64,000 nt of DNA from NCBI RefSeq assembly GCF_027942865.1, contig NC_134510.1, positions 37,503,663-37,567,662 on the forward strand, in the 5' to 3' direction. The stretch comes from Odontesthes bonariensis. Lineage: Eukaryota; Chordata; Actinopteri; Atheriniformes; Atherinopsidae. Shown piece by piece: positions 45,501 through 53,559 of the stretch. Both the position numbers and the translations under genes were made by a program. The notes under the pieces were generated by a model. It had not been told where the DNA came from, made no database searches, and saw only the letters and a program-made list of their open reading frames with translations. Within the stretch, counting starts at the first letter, position 1. Each line of letters opens with the position of its first letter.

Positions 45501-45613
45501 TAATATAATATAATATAATAAGAATTTTTTGTAAAAAAATATAATAAAGTGAGTCACTTACTCTTTAAAGGAACATTTTGGTACTCCACTGACTGGTAGA
45601 TTTCTTCATCCAT
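33510..45613 (-). CDS. C-type lectin-like type II receptor A with ITIM-like tail
   Basis: Six minus-strand exons splice in frame: 45562-45615 (ATG at 45613), 44650-44748, 41309-41482, 34317-34471, 34105-34220 and 33510-33660, total 248 codons plus stop. Residues 1-20 form a short cytoplasmic tail with MDEEIYQSVEYQNVPL, holding VEYQNV (ITIM consensus) and a second YxxV. Residues about 27-50 are one membrane segment (LLLLVLGISCALLVA). A short stalk has [10 protein letters not shown] with one N-glycosylation site. The lectin domain starts at [19 protein letters not shown], then REHC, DLVVI, GYWIGLN, WFWVDG and ends FICEND. The inner disulfide cysteines and the EPN and WND calcium/sugar motifs are absent, so classical sugar binding is unlikely. 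The CRD1 donor is the weak GTTGGC. Closest family by plan: fish CD209/CLEC-like receptors; no one-to-one name can be given. Confidence 0.88.
34726..34920 (+). mobile_element. tRNA-derived SINE with 15-bp target duplication
   Basis: AAAAGAACTAGAGAG flanks at 34711-34725 and 34921-34935. The head reads GGTCCGTGGCGTAGTGGGCT, the B-box is GGTTCAAGTCCCGC, and the tail is GCCCCCCCCC plus A-run. Same family as the SINEs at 5606, 24567 and 25262. Confidence 0.93.
34977..35515 (-). mobile_element. L2-type LINE 3' fragment
   Basis: On the minus strand it reads NAAAGVLTRTKRSEHITAAL, then LLWLPVSHRIDFKSLL to FKSRLKTFLFSCVYA and a stop, without a frameshift over the last 115 codons. It is closely related to 1188-1850. 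No target duplication was found. Confidence 0.88.
35932..36240 (+). pseudogene. Myb/SANT-like protein of the Harbinger element (partial)
   Basis: Exon 1 (35932-36083) starts MEPRFDESPWQRG and contains FFTNLELEILMRSYGEF. It ends at a GTAAGT donor. Exon 2 (36169 to about 36240) continues in frame with NPAGEKRSWQQFKMKYKN and ends at GTGAGA. Together they give the Myb-like DNA-binding fold that Harbinger elements encode beside their transposase. Later exons were not found. Confidence 0.68.
36623..36863 (+). CDS. THAP zinc-finger exon of the nested transposon
   Basis: The frame begins MVARCSVVGCNS and runs to VCSLHFHSG, ending at the donor G|GTAAGT. It holds the C-x4-C (CSVVGC) and C-x2-H (CSLH) zinc ligands and the internal tryptophans (AWRHTH, AWIAAV) of a THAP DNA-binding domain. 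No second exon is recognisable. In THAP transposases this domain binds the element ends. A longer upstream ATG frame (36491) exists, but 36623 matches where THAP proteins begin. Confidence 0.75.
37325..37579 (-). pseudogene. Second transposon ORF, N-terminal fragment of a YqaJ-type protein (tentative)
   Basis: The minus frame reads KEARDRYIQKIGVINGLDPY, then EIPRKEWIVDEDLLPKFTL and SDIIAYIVCGVSAYT before a stop. I associate the pattern GLDPYEI ... W ... LLP ... DI..YIV ... S.YT with the start of fish THAP-transposon companion proteins that later carry a YqaJ nuclease domain. The nuclease part is missing, and an upstream frame shift separates it from related sequence up to 37676. Confidence 0.5.
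38943..40250. other. Lectin A intron; no gene recognised
   Basis: The 94-codon plus ORF at 39372-39656 and the minus ORF at 39109-39411 show no domain. Some text (GGATAATGTTAGCTCATCTG) looks like an interspersed repeat, but no boundaries are visible. Confidence 0.35.
40251..40702 (+). mobile_element. Two LINE 3' tails in tandem
   Basis: First tail: AAAGCACTTTGGATCGCCTT with CTATATGAATAAATTTCACT and CACTT repeats at about 40375. Second tail: GCACTTTGGTCGACTGAGG with TGCTCTATAAATAAACTATG and ACT-type repeats near 40670. Both are the usual end of L2-like elements. No coding part was seen. Confidence 0.6.
40714..41271. mobile_element. GGCTGTGTTCGAAAC MITE copy 2, with an internal hAT fragment
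   Basis: The ends GGTTGTGTTCGAAACCGCC and GGCGGTTTCGAACACAGCC are inverted. A hAT fragment starting TAGGGATGTAACGG (40817) and reaching about 41225 replaces the centre. It lies 38 bp from the donor of the lectin A stalk exon. Confidence 0.8.
40927..41211 (+). pseudogene. ZBED1-like BED-finger exon of a truncated hAT
   Basis: It reads TKSKVWAYFGFYKNAGG, then YPVCRACRKKVSAKGGNTSN and LLAHLRDHHPQLY, ending at CAAG|GTAAGT. The aromatic N-terminal part, C-x2-C and histidine pair form a BED finger like those of ZBED1-type hAT transposases. Downstream exons are absent. The first residues (MKTVSL) may lie in subterminal element DNA, so the start is uncertain. Confidence 0.7.
41483..42270. other. Lectin A intron; no gene recognised
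   Basis: The only recognisable block is at 42115-42190, where TTTATTTCTACAGCCCTTTA and CAAAGTGCTTTTCAGC look like a minus-strand LINE 3' tail. Confidence 0.4.
42279..44325. mobile_element. hAT-like element with TACTTAAGTA subterminal repeats
   Basis: The ends TCAGTGTTGTATA and TATACAACACTGA are exact inverted repeats, counting two bases that overlap the duplication. GTGTCATC lies at 42271-42278 and 44326-44333. Both subterminal parts are full of TACTTAAGTA steps. No transposase frame was seen. One arm of another element (TTAAAGGGGAACTCCGGGG at 43574) lies inside. Confidence 0.82.
45055..45415 (-). mobile_element. L2-type LINE 3' UTR with ATTAC tail
   Basis: The plus strand starts with four ATTAC repeats, then CGGTCATTTTGCAGACGCTT and CCAAAGCGACTTACAATAAG. 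A block containing CCCTGGTTCGGGTAGGGGAA occurs twice, 61 bp apart. The same block (complement) ends the LINE at 55740-55868, so both are one family. Confidence 0.8.
45455..45530. repeat. AT-rich microsatellite
   Basis: AATAAT and ATAAT repeats, last part ATAATATAATATAATATAAT. Confidence 0.85.
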
Positions 45614-46189
45614 CACTGAAACTGAGGAAAGTTAAAGAAAAAACAGAACCTGGTGTCGGTACCTGCTGATACTCTGTGACTGGACAAAAGTTAAACTTTG
45701 CCTCCAACACTGCATAAACTGAACAGCAGTCTTAAAAAATTACCAACATTTGACACAAGCTATCTGATCTAAGTGCGTCTGAGGTGTATCTGCACTGCTG
45801 CAAATAAAGGAAGTTACTCAAGTCTCAGTCAGTTGAACTTCTGTTTTTAAATTCTGTTATCAAGCTATATTATCACAGGGCTCTCAAGTCTCACGCAATG
45901 AGCGTGAGACACACGCATTTCAACAAGTTCACACGCTCACACGCCACACATGCCATTTCTCACACTGAGAAATGATCAACTTTGTCGCACAGAAATTCTA
46001 ATGGCCTATACTATAAACGAGTCAATGGCAGGTTACTGTGCACTCGTACAGCTCGAAACTATAGCTCTGGTACAGCTGTCTTGATTTAGCAACCCATGGG
46101 GGGGGGGGGGGGGCTGGTCCCTTGCAGTATCCCATTGAAATTGTTTTATTTATACCAAAATCACAAATCTTCACTTTTACACTAAATTC

Positions 46190-46505
46190 TGCTATATTTT
46201 AAAATAAATTGTTTTAGGTATGCAAAGTGTTGTTGTAAGTGTTTGTGGCAGATTTTGATGCTTGATGACTGATATTGGGGGCTCCCATTTAAAGCACTGT
46301 GGCTCTATGTCAGCCATTTTCACAGTCATGATGGATGACAGAGTTCCATTCAGAGCCAACGTGTTCCTGGTCTTGGTTTTATTGAGCCCCACCATGGAAA
46401 AAACCCTCTCTGCATCAGCATTTCAGTGTGGCAGAACTAATACCAGTTTGGCAATTGTAGATAGCCTTATTGGGAATCTGCTCATACCAGTCACCTTTGA
46501 AAAAA
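46190..46505 (-). pseudogene. hAT transposase C-terminal (dimerisation) remnant
   Basis: The minus strand reads LSTIAKLVLVLPH, a TGA stop, then NADAERVFSMVGLNKTKTRN and TLSSIMTVKM. Intact hAT proteins have serine at the stop position, within the SNADAERVFS signature of the hATC domain. One nonsense change and the lack of the N-terminal and catalytic parts make it dead. Confidence 0.85.
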
Positions 46506-46813
46506 ATTAACCACGGAAGACTAATTACACTCCTACATATTTTTCATTTTTCATTAAGTTGCTCATGTCAAAGGGTGTGTGCTGCATATTTAGGCCTACT
46601 ATTCCAACGAACACTTTAATCGGCAGGTATTGGTCTTTTGCAAGGAGTAGGAAAACTATAGTAACTAATAAAAGATTCAAATAAATGAAGATATGACCTG
46701 CTGATGATCCTGACGGTTCTCTTCCACCTCCAGCTCGTCTACAACTTCTGCACGCGTGCTTGCAGCTGAAAGCTATTTCAGACCTCACCCGGCAACAAGA
46801 AATTCTGTTTTCT

Positions 46814-47666
46814 TTTTTTTTAATTCTCTTTTTATTGATTTTCAGAAACAGAAAACATATATACAACAACACCGCCTGCTAAATGCATTTCATGTCAGAA
46901 AATAAAATAAAATATAAAGTTTCCACAGCAGGCTACACACTACACAAGACAAGACAATGACAGAAAAGACGGTCAAAGGGAACAGCTCAGAGGTAGGGCA
47001 TCCTCCATGGTGTATACATTATGCAGCTATTCTTCAGCTCGACTCCAGAAACATTAGAGAGTGGGTACCTCCAAAAATCTCTCTGAATTCAAACATAGTA
47101 AGTTCAGTAACAGGAGGTCACCGCGGCAAGTTACACAGTATGCCAGCTATCTTACACATCCAAGGATACAACATATTATATTTATATGTATACACCACTA
47201 CATTTTTGTGTTTTAATGTATTTTAAGTTGTTTGTAAGGGTGGAGCTCTTCAGTTCTTCAGGTCACTGCCATGAAGGGGCCCCATATTTTCATATAGATA
47301 TCTAATCTACCTATCATCTTATAGCCCAGTCTTTCATAAGAGGCGACTTTGGCTATTTCCTCCATCCATTCCTTAAAGGAAATATCCCCCTTGGTTTTCC
47401 AGTGTTGTAGTATTATTCTACATCCAGTAATGAGTGCTAATCGGCACCATGAGATCTGGTGGGCATTCAGACCACCGTCCCTTGGTAACACGCTTAGCAT
47501 ACAAAGCATTGGGCCCTGTACCAGAGAGGAGGCCATCACTGTAATAATAAAAATTATAATTTTGACCATAAGACGTCAACCGTGGGGCATAAATACAACA
47601 TGTGTAGGTAAGTACCACACACAGCATCGCATCTCCAACACAAGTCGGTGTCTCTGAGTCCTAGCC
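46814..47666 (-). mobile_element. L1-type LINE tail with 16-bp target duplication
   Basis: AGAAATTCTGTTTTCT occurs at 46798-46813 and 47667-47682. The minus frame contains WCRLALITGCRIILQHWKTK and ISFKEWMEEIAKVASYERLG, then KIWGPFM, the very end of fish L1 ORF2. The tail is A-rich. Confidence 0.9.
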
Positions 47667-47900
47667 AGAAATTCTGTTTTCTGATTGGCTGAGAAATTCT
47701 ATTTTGTGATTTGCCAATGGGTTGCTAAATCAAGACAGCTGTACCAGAGCTATTCTGAGCTGTACGAGCGCACAGTAACCTGCCATTGACTTGTTTATAG
47801 TATAGGCCATTAGAATTTCTGTGCGACGAAGTTGATCATTTCTCAGCGTGAGAAATGGCATGTGTGGCGTGTGAACTTGTTGAAATGCGTGTGTTTCACG

Positions 47901-49416
47901 CAGGGACGTAACCACCATAAACATTGAGGGGGACACATCCCCCCCAATGTTGGGAAAGTACCAATCTGTCCCCTCCGTAACGCCATGGACTATGTCACGA
48001 GTTTTAGGTCATGTTTTGGTTTATAGTTCATGTCTTAGTTTAGTTTTTTTTTCTCATGTTTTAGGTTCAGGTCTTGTTTAGTTTTCATGTCACGCCACCC
48101 TCTCCTTCCCTGCCATCAGCCTCACGTCCCTCACCTGTGTTTTCCCCATCAGCTGCACTCAATCCCTAATCAATCACCACAGTATTTAGTCCCCAGGTCT
48201 TTTCATGCTCCTTGTCAGATTCTTCCCGTCATCGATGCTCCAGGCCATAGTAAGCAACGTATTTATTCATGTCAAAGTCAAGTCAAGTCTTTTGTTTGTT
48301 TTTTCACAGTCTTGTTTATTTTCTTATAGTCTCCTCTAGTTTTTTTATATCCGGCTCGGCCGCGTTTTCTGTTAAAACCTTTTGTTGAGAAAATAAATTT
48401 AGTTTTTGAATCCAAGAAGTCTGCATCCGCATCCTCCCTTCACACCCACCTGAATTAGGTCAGATTCTTCTGTCAGGTGGGTGTGAAGGGAGGATGCGGA
48501 TGCAGACTTCTTGGATTCAAAAACTAAATTTATTTAGGGATTGAGTGCAGCTGATGGGGAAAACACAGGTGAGGGACGTGAGGCTGATGGCAGGGAAGGA
48601 GAGGGTGGCGTGACATGAAAACTAAACAAGACCTGAACCTAAAACATGAGAAAAAAAACTAAACTAAGACATGAACTATAAACCAAAACATGACCTAAAA
48701 CTCGTGACATAGTCCATGGCGTTACACCCTCCAATATTTTGTCTAGTATGTGACATATAAAAGTCCTCCTTCTTTCCTAGATCAGTCCCTTGCTGTTCCA
48801 GATTTACTTTCAATGTGGGAATCGAGAACGAATCAACCAAACAATCAAGGGAAATAACATTGCGAGCCCCTTCCCCCGTTGTGAACTTGGTTTAGCCCAG
48901 AATGTCAAGTTGCGGATTCGTTTGAACGAATTCGTTGGCTATCCCGGTTGTCACTCCAAGCACCACAGTTCCATCTGTGTGTGTGTGTGTAATAGTATGG
49001 AATAAGTTTACAATTGCACATTTTGTATTTGTGTTTTGCTACTTGACATACAATAAAAAACGAGCTTTGAATTGTAACTTGTTAATTGGTCATTATACTG
49101 CATTTATTAAAAACTATGTTCTATACAAGCACATCTTTATCAATACACCTATATAAAAATTGTACAACATTTACAATATAAATATTTTGGGAAGGGCTCA
49201 CATTTGGACCAAGGGCTGAAATCTACTGTTCTATACAGTATATATTTCATGGGTTTAGGATTTGTACAGGTCACCCTAAAATGCACTAGAATGCAGGAAA
49301 TGGCATCTAAGAAATAAAAAATCTTCTGGGGGAGGACCCCCAGACCCCCCCGCTGGAATATGGTCTACAGTTCTAATTTGGACCCCCTCAATATCTACAC
49401 TATGGTTTCGCCCTTG
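47901..49416. mobile_element. Inner hAT with exact 8-bp target duplication
   Basis: GTTTCACG lies at 47893-47900 and 49417-49424. The ends CAGGGACGTAACCA and TGGTTTCGCCCTTG are imperfect inverted repeats followed by matching GAGGGGG blocks. No transposase is recognisable. It interrupts the right arm of the outer hAT and carries the LTR pair. Confidence 0.9.
47976..48726. mobile_element. Two LTRs in inverted, tail-to-tail orientation within one target duplication
   Basis: CCCTC lies at 47971-47975 and 48727-48731. The left LTR (47976-48454, plus) and right LTR (48471-48726, minus) share both their start (YGTAACGCCATGGACTATG) and their end (CACCCACCTGA). The right one has lost about 220 internal bases. 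Only 16 bp separate them. The internal order CACCTGTGTTTTCCCC and AGCTGCACTCAATCCCT is like the solo LTR at 26739. Confidence 0.82.
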
Positions 49417-49455
49417 GTTTCACGCTCATTGCGTGAGACTTGAGAGCCCTGCATC

Positions 49456-49883
49456 TTAAAGTGATAGTTCGGAGTAGATTCACCCTGGGGTCATTTGAAC
49501 CGTGACATCCAGCCAAGTAGCCCACCCGCAGTTTTTCCGATATTGGCTGAACATCAGCTGAGTTACTGAGTTATCCCGAATAGCTTAGTACAAGCGCTAA
49601 TGGACCCTGGCAGTATCTCCAAAATTACCACACTAAAATCACATGCCATGACACCAAACTTCTACAGTAGTACAAATACGTTGACGCAGCTTTAGCAGCA
49701 GAGAAGCTATCAGGCTTGTGTTGATAATAATAAACTCCTGGACTATTTTCAAACTTCCAAATGCATCGTTTGGTGAGTACAGACCATATTTGTACTACTG
49801 TAGAAGTTTGGTGTCAAAGCATGTGATTTTAGTGTGGTAATTTTGGAGATACTGCCAGGGTCCGTTAGCGCTTGTACCCTTAA
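49456..49883. mobile_element. TTAA-flanked foldback MITE
   Basis: TTAA at 49456-49459 and 49880-49883. Its start is AGTGATAGTTCGGAGTAGAT. The long inverted arms (about 49590-49682 and 49783-49876) contain CCAAACTTCTACAGTAGTAC and its complement. The right outer terminus seems truncated relative to the left. Confidence 0.75.
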
Positions 49884-50300
49884 AGCTGCAGTCGGCAGGT
49901 TTTCAAAATTCCCAGTCTAAAGTCGGAAAATTCGAACTGATACAACTTTCAGGTCCCTCCCCCAACCTCTAACAAGCTCCGAATCGCCCCCCAAACCCCT
50001 CCCCCTCTGTGGACGAGGTTGTGCACGTGAGTTCACAACACCAGTGTTATATAATCCTTTGTACTGTGTGTCTTGATTTATTTTTGTTTGTATGGACCTT
50101 GAGTCTGAAGCTATAGCTTCTTGAATCTTGACACATTCCGCTTGCCGTAGTTCAAGAAGTTGCAGCGCACATTTGAAAACGTGAGGCGCTAGAGAGCAAA
50201 TTCATTCAACTTTGCAAAATAAAATTGCACCACTAGATGGGGGAAGAAATTACATAGTGTCCCTTTAAACCTTTGACACATCTTCAATTTGTCTATTAGA
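49884..50300. mobile_element. Further TTAA-type MITE pieces
   Basis: AGCTGCAGTCGGCAGGTTTT after TTAA at 49880 and CATAGTGTCCCTTTAA near 50255-50270 are ends of two other common fish MITEs. Their partners are missing, so these are fragments. Confidence 0.5.
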
Positions 50301-50325
50301 AAATGTAAATTTGTAAAAAAAAAAT

Positions 50326-51010
50326 TATAAAAAAGCTGTGATTGTCCCAATTTTTAAATCAGGAGAGCAGGACTCAATGCACAATTATAGGCCGATAGCA
50401 ATTTTACCTGTACTGTCAAAAATGATTGAAAAAGTGGTGGCAGCTCAACTAACTGACCACCTGGAGGAGAATCAACTCCTCCACCCACAGCAGTTTGGCT
50501 TTAGAGCAGGGTATTCAACTGAGATCGCCCACTGCTGCTTCATTGAAAACATAAAAAAAATCATTAGATAAGGGTGAAGTGGTTGGAGCTGTGTTTCTTG
50601 ATCTTAAAAAGGCATTTGAAACAGTCAGCCATAGCCTACTTTTAGCCAAAATGTCTACATTTAAGATCTCCCTTGAGGCCATGCAGTGGTTCACGTCCTA
50701 CCTGCAGGATGGGGAGCAGTGTGTGAGAGTGGCCCAGGACAAATCCTTTCAGAGAAACATCTCAATGGGCATACCTCAGGGCTCCATACTAGGGCCACTG
50801 CTTTTCAGTCTCTATATAAATGATCTGCCTTTGATTTGCCCAGGTTTCCTGTTGCCAACTTTACGCAGACGATGCAGTTTTTTATGCAGCCGCAAAGACA
50901 CCAGAGCAAGCTGCAGATGTTTTATCAGCATGCATGGCTGAGGTTAGTCAGTGGCTCTTCAAAAATCAATTAGTCCTTAATCTTACAAAAACAGTCTCTA
51001 TGTGTTATGA
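50326..51010 (+). pseudogene. LINE reverse-transcriptase fragment
   Basis: Frames read NYRPIAILPVLSKMIEKVV, then QQFGFRAGYSTEIAHCC, VFLDLKKAFETVSH (motif A, first catalytic aspartate), MGIPQGSILGPLLFSLYIND (motif B) and, after a frameshift near 50850, LYADDAVFY (motif C, paired catalytic aspartates). A stop after IKKIIR and the frameshift kill it. Beyond 51010 the sequence no longer looks like a LINE. The clade is probably L2/CR1-like. Confidence 0.88.
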
Positions 51011-51523
51011 AGGCGAAGCCGCAAATTCAACATGGCAGACTCACCAGCTGTCTCCAATCGCTCATCAACCGTCCAGGTCCAGATATAAGGCTGTCCTTCC
51101 TGGGCTCTCCCTGTTCACCAGCAGCTGCATCCCACCACCTCCCCATCTCCACCCGTTGTCTCCAGGTCCTCGGCATCTCCTTCCTTCGTACAACTCCGCC
51201 ACCAGGTTCGGGTCCCGGGGGGATGACATCCAGCATCTATCTCCCTATGCCGGACCTTCAAGCTCACAGCTTGTATGTCCGCAGCCAGGGCCCGAGCGCC
51301 AAAGAAACCTCGTTAATAAAACTTTACAATTGTCTCCCTATCTCTCCGTGTGAGTCTCTCCAGGTTGAATTTCAATCAAAAAAACAAAAATTAGATCAAA
51401 ATTTTAAAATATTTTTCCAAACTTGCAAAATACAACAGGTAAATTAAATGAATTATTTAGGATTGGTTCTTGACCCAGCACCTAAAAAGAGACATCTTCA
51501 TCCAGCATTCATGTGTTTGTCTC
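51011..51523. other. No gene recognised
   Basis: Pyrimidine-rich overlapping ORFs (139 and 146 codons, plus) without domains follow the LINE fragment. Likely old repeat. Confidence 0.35.
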
Positions 51524-51728
51524 AACTTTTGGAGGGACTGTGAACTACTTAATTCATCCAGTATATTGTGAGTATATTTTTCTTGCGTACCAGGCTGCTT
51601 TTTGCTTTACTTTGACTGCTAAGTAGGCTTGCTGTTGGTTAGTTTCACTGTGTGATAATAGCCCCCACTTGAAACTAGTTTCAGCCAAGAAAGGCCAATT
51701 GCCTGTTAATCTGTGGGAGGGGTCTGCA
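51524..51728 (+). repeat. Direct repeat, copy 1 (about 205 bp)
   Basis: It starts AACTTTTGGAGGGACTGTGA and ends GGGAGGGGTCTGCA. The second copy is 52388-52595, with a hAT between them. Differences are few. Confidence 0.85.
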
Positions 51729-51784
51729 AGACCCAAGTTATTTGGTCAGCTCAGGTAGTGTCTTACCCAAGTATGTGTCTTAAC

Positions 51785-52382
51785 TAAGGCTGGGCGCGTT
51801 AACTCGTTATTATTGCGATAACTTGTTAATTATTTAACGCCGATAAATATTTTATCGCGCATTAACGCAGGTTTTATTATTGTAAAAGTCTGTTGAATTC
51901 ATCACATTAACAGTTACAGCAAACACCACGAATCACCGCTACAGGTGTGAAGCTCACGGAGCTAACCGGCGCTACATCCTGTTTTACTTGTTTCAACATA
52001 AAAGCATGCATTTCAAAATAAATTTAAAAAAAACTCCTGCATTTACAGCCACGTTGAATTGTCTTCTCAGCGTAGTAGTTCCAGTCTAAAATATCACTTA
52101 AAGGCAAAACACACAACTGATAGCAGCAAGTCATTCAAGGAAACAGACAGTGGAGCGAGGCTTCTACATAAAAACTACAGAAAGATGCTGATGTTAAAAG
52201 TGTGTTTGCACAACAAATGTTATGGCACTTTCATTCATATGGCAGCACATTTAAAATAAAACTAAATGCTAAAAGCTATACGCTACTTTTGGATTCATTT
52301 TTGGATTTTGCGCACAAATGTGATTAATCAGGGAAATCGTGTGATTAATTAGATTAAAAATTTTAATCGTTGCCCAGCCCTA
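51785..52382 (+). mobile_element. hAT-type element with BED-finger ORF, copy 5 (rearranged 5' half)
   Basis: The ends are TAAGGCTGGGC and GCCCAGCCCTA. The 8-bp flanks GTCTTAAC (51777-51784) and GCCTTAAC (52383-52390) match at seven positions. The first half of the BED frame is replaced by unrelated sequence (about 51896-52052), so only its second half, from SSQRSSSSLKYHLKAKH to the stop, survives at 52053-52259. Confidence 0.88.
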
Positions 52383-52387
52383 GCCTT

Positions 52388-52595
52388 AACTTTTGGAGGG
52401 ACTGTGAACTACTTAATTCATCCAGTATATTGTGAGTATATTTTTCTTGCGTACCAGGCTGCATTTTGCTTTACTTTGACTGCTAAGTAGGCTTGCTGTT
52501 GGTTAGTTTCACTGTGTGATAATAGCCCCCAACACTTGGAACTAGTTTCAGCTAAGAAAGGCCAATTGCCTGTTAATCTGTGGGAGGGGTCTGCA
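52388..52595 (+). repeat. Direct repeat, copy 2 (about 208 bp)
   Basis: Same unit as 51524-51728. It starts right at the end of the hAT target duplication, which suggests that the hAT landed at the junction of a tandem duplication. Confidence 0.85.
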
Positions 52596-52635
52596 GTCCT
52601 GGCAGACAATTAGCAATTAGTGAAGCAGTACAAAT

Positions 52636-53475
52636 TAGAGCCCTGCACTCCCGCGGGACCCAACGCAAAGCAGTGCGGCGCGGGACACATTTTGAGTGCC
52701 CAGTGCGGGAGCGGTGATAAGCTGCAGTCCCGCTAACTAAAAACGTGAGAGGAAACTGAGAAACTGAGAAGAAATAAAGCCTAACTAAATGAAGTTCAAA
52801 AGCGCGATCCATCTCTCCTTTTATTCAGGAGATGCGCATTACACAACGACGAGGGGCAGGGCATGGTTAACCTACTTAAATAATAGCCTAATTGGATTAC
52901 ATGTTACATTTTCAACATTCTGGGTTTAGAAAAGGTAGGGTTACTAATAACACATATTGTTTTCATTCCACTTGTTTGCATTTAAATCAATGTAACGTGA
53001 GCTGTAGGCTTAGATATTTATGCTCAAATCCACTCAAAGTAGGGGGCGGGGCTCCATCACGCTGTGTTTAAAATCATATTAACTAAAAATATATACTTTT
53101 ACTTCCTAGAATGGAAATGTGAGGAGTGGCATATAACATATGTACAATGTATTATTCTTAATATTCACGGTAGACTTTGGTAGGTATGTTGGGCTTATTG
53201 CTGTAAAGCCTCAGCTGCTTGTGCCATCTGATGCGCTCCTGCACTGTGTGCCCCACGTGAAGGATCGGACAGTGGTGTGACCAGCTAAGATCATGTTTCT
53301 TTCCTCAAGCCAATGACAAGAACTTCCGTGACGCGAACGTCTGTATCATGTGGGAATTGCGGGCGGGAGTGGGACAAAATATGACAGGTGAGAGCGGGAG
53401 CGGGACTAAAAATCCTATCTTTTTGCGGGAGCGGGCGGGCGCGGGACTGTAAATTCTGTCCCGCGCAGGCCTCTA
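52636..53475. mobile_element. hAT-like non-autonomous element with GC-rich ends
   Basis: GTACAAAT (52628-52635) and GTACAAAG (53476-53483) differ at one base. The ends TAGAGCCCTGC and GCAGGCCTCTA are inverted. Subterminal blocks of GGGAGCGGGAC-type text occur inverted at both sides. No transposase. Confidence 0.82.
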
Positions 53476-53559
53476 GTACAAAGTAACTCCTGTTGGAAGC
53501 GTCAGCTTTCAAGCGAAGGCTGTAGAACAAAGGCACCCGACTTCTTCAAGTCTGACCTC

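Larger units (their letters stand above)
45876..49451 (-). mobile_element. Outer hAT with long inverted ends and three nested insertions
   Basis: The terminus CAGGGCTCTCAAGTCTCACG is exactly inverted at 49432-49451. The arms are about 225 bp: 45876-46103 pairs with 47695-47900 plus 49417-49451. A hAT transposase C-terminus lies at 46190-46505, minus. Inside are an L1 tail (46814-47666) and another hAT (47901-49416), itself holding an inverted LTR pair. Without them the element is about 1.2 kb. The flanks (TATTATCA, CATCTTAA) do not match as a target duplication. Confidence 0.85.

Noticed and set aside
45876-49451. Matching 8-bp duplication for the outer hAT
   Set aside because: TATTATCA and CATCTTAA do not match; family assignment rests on the ends and the hATC remnant only.
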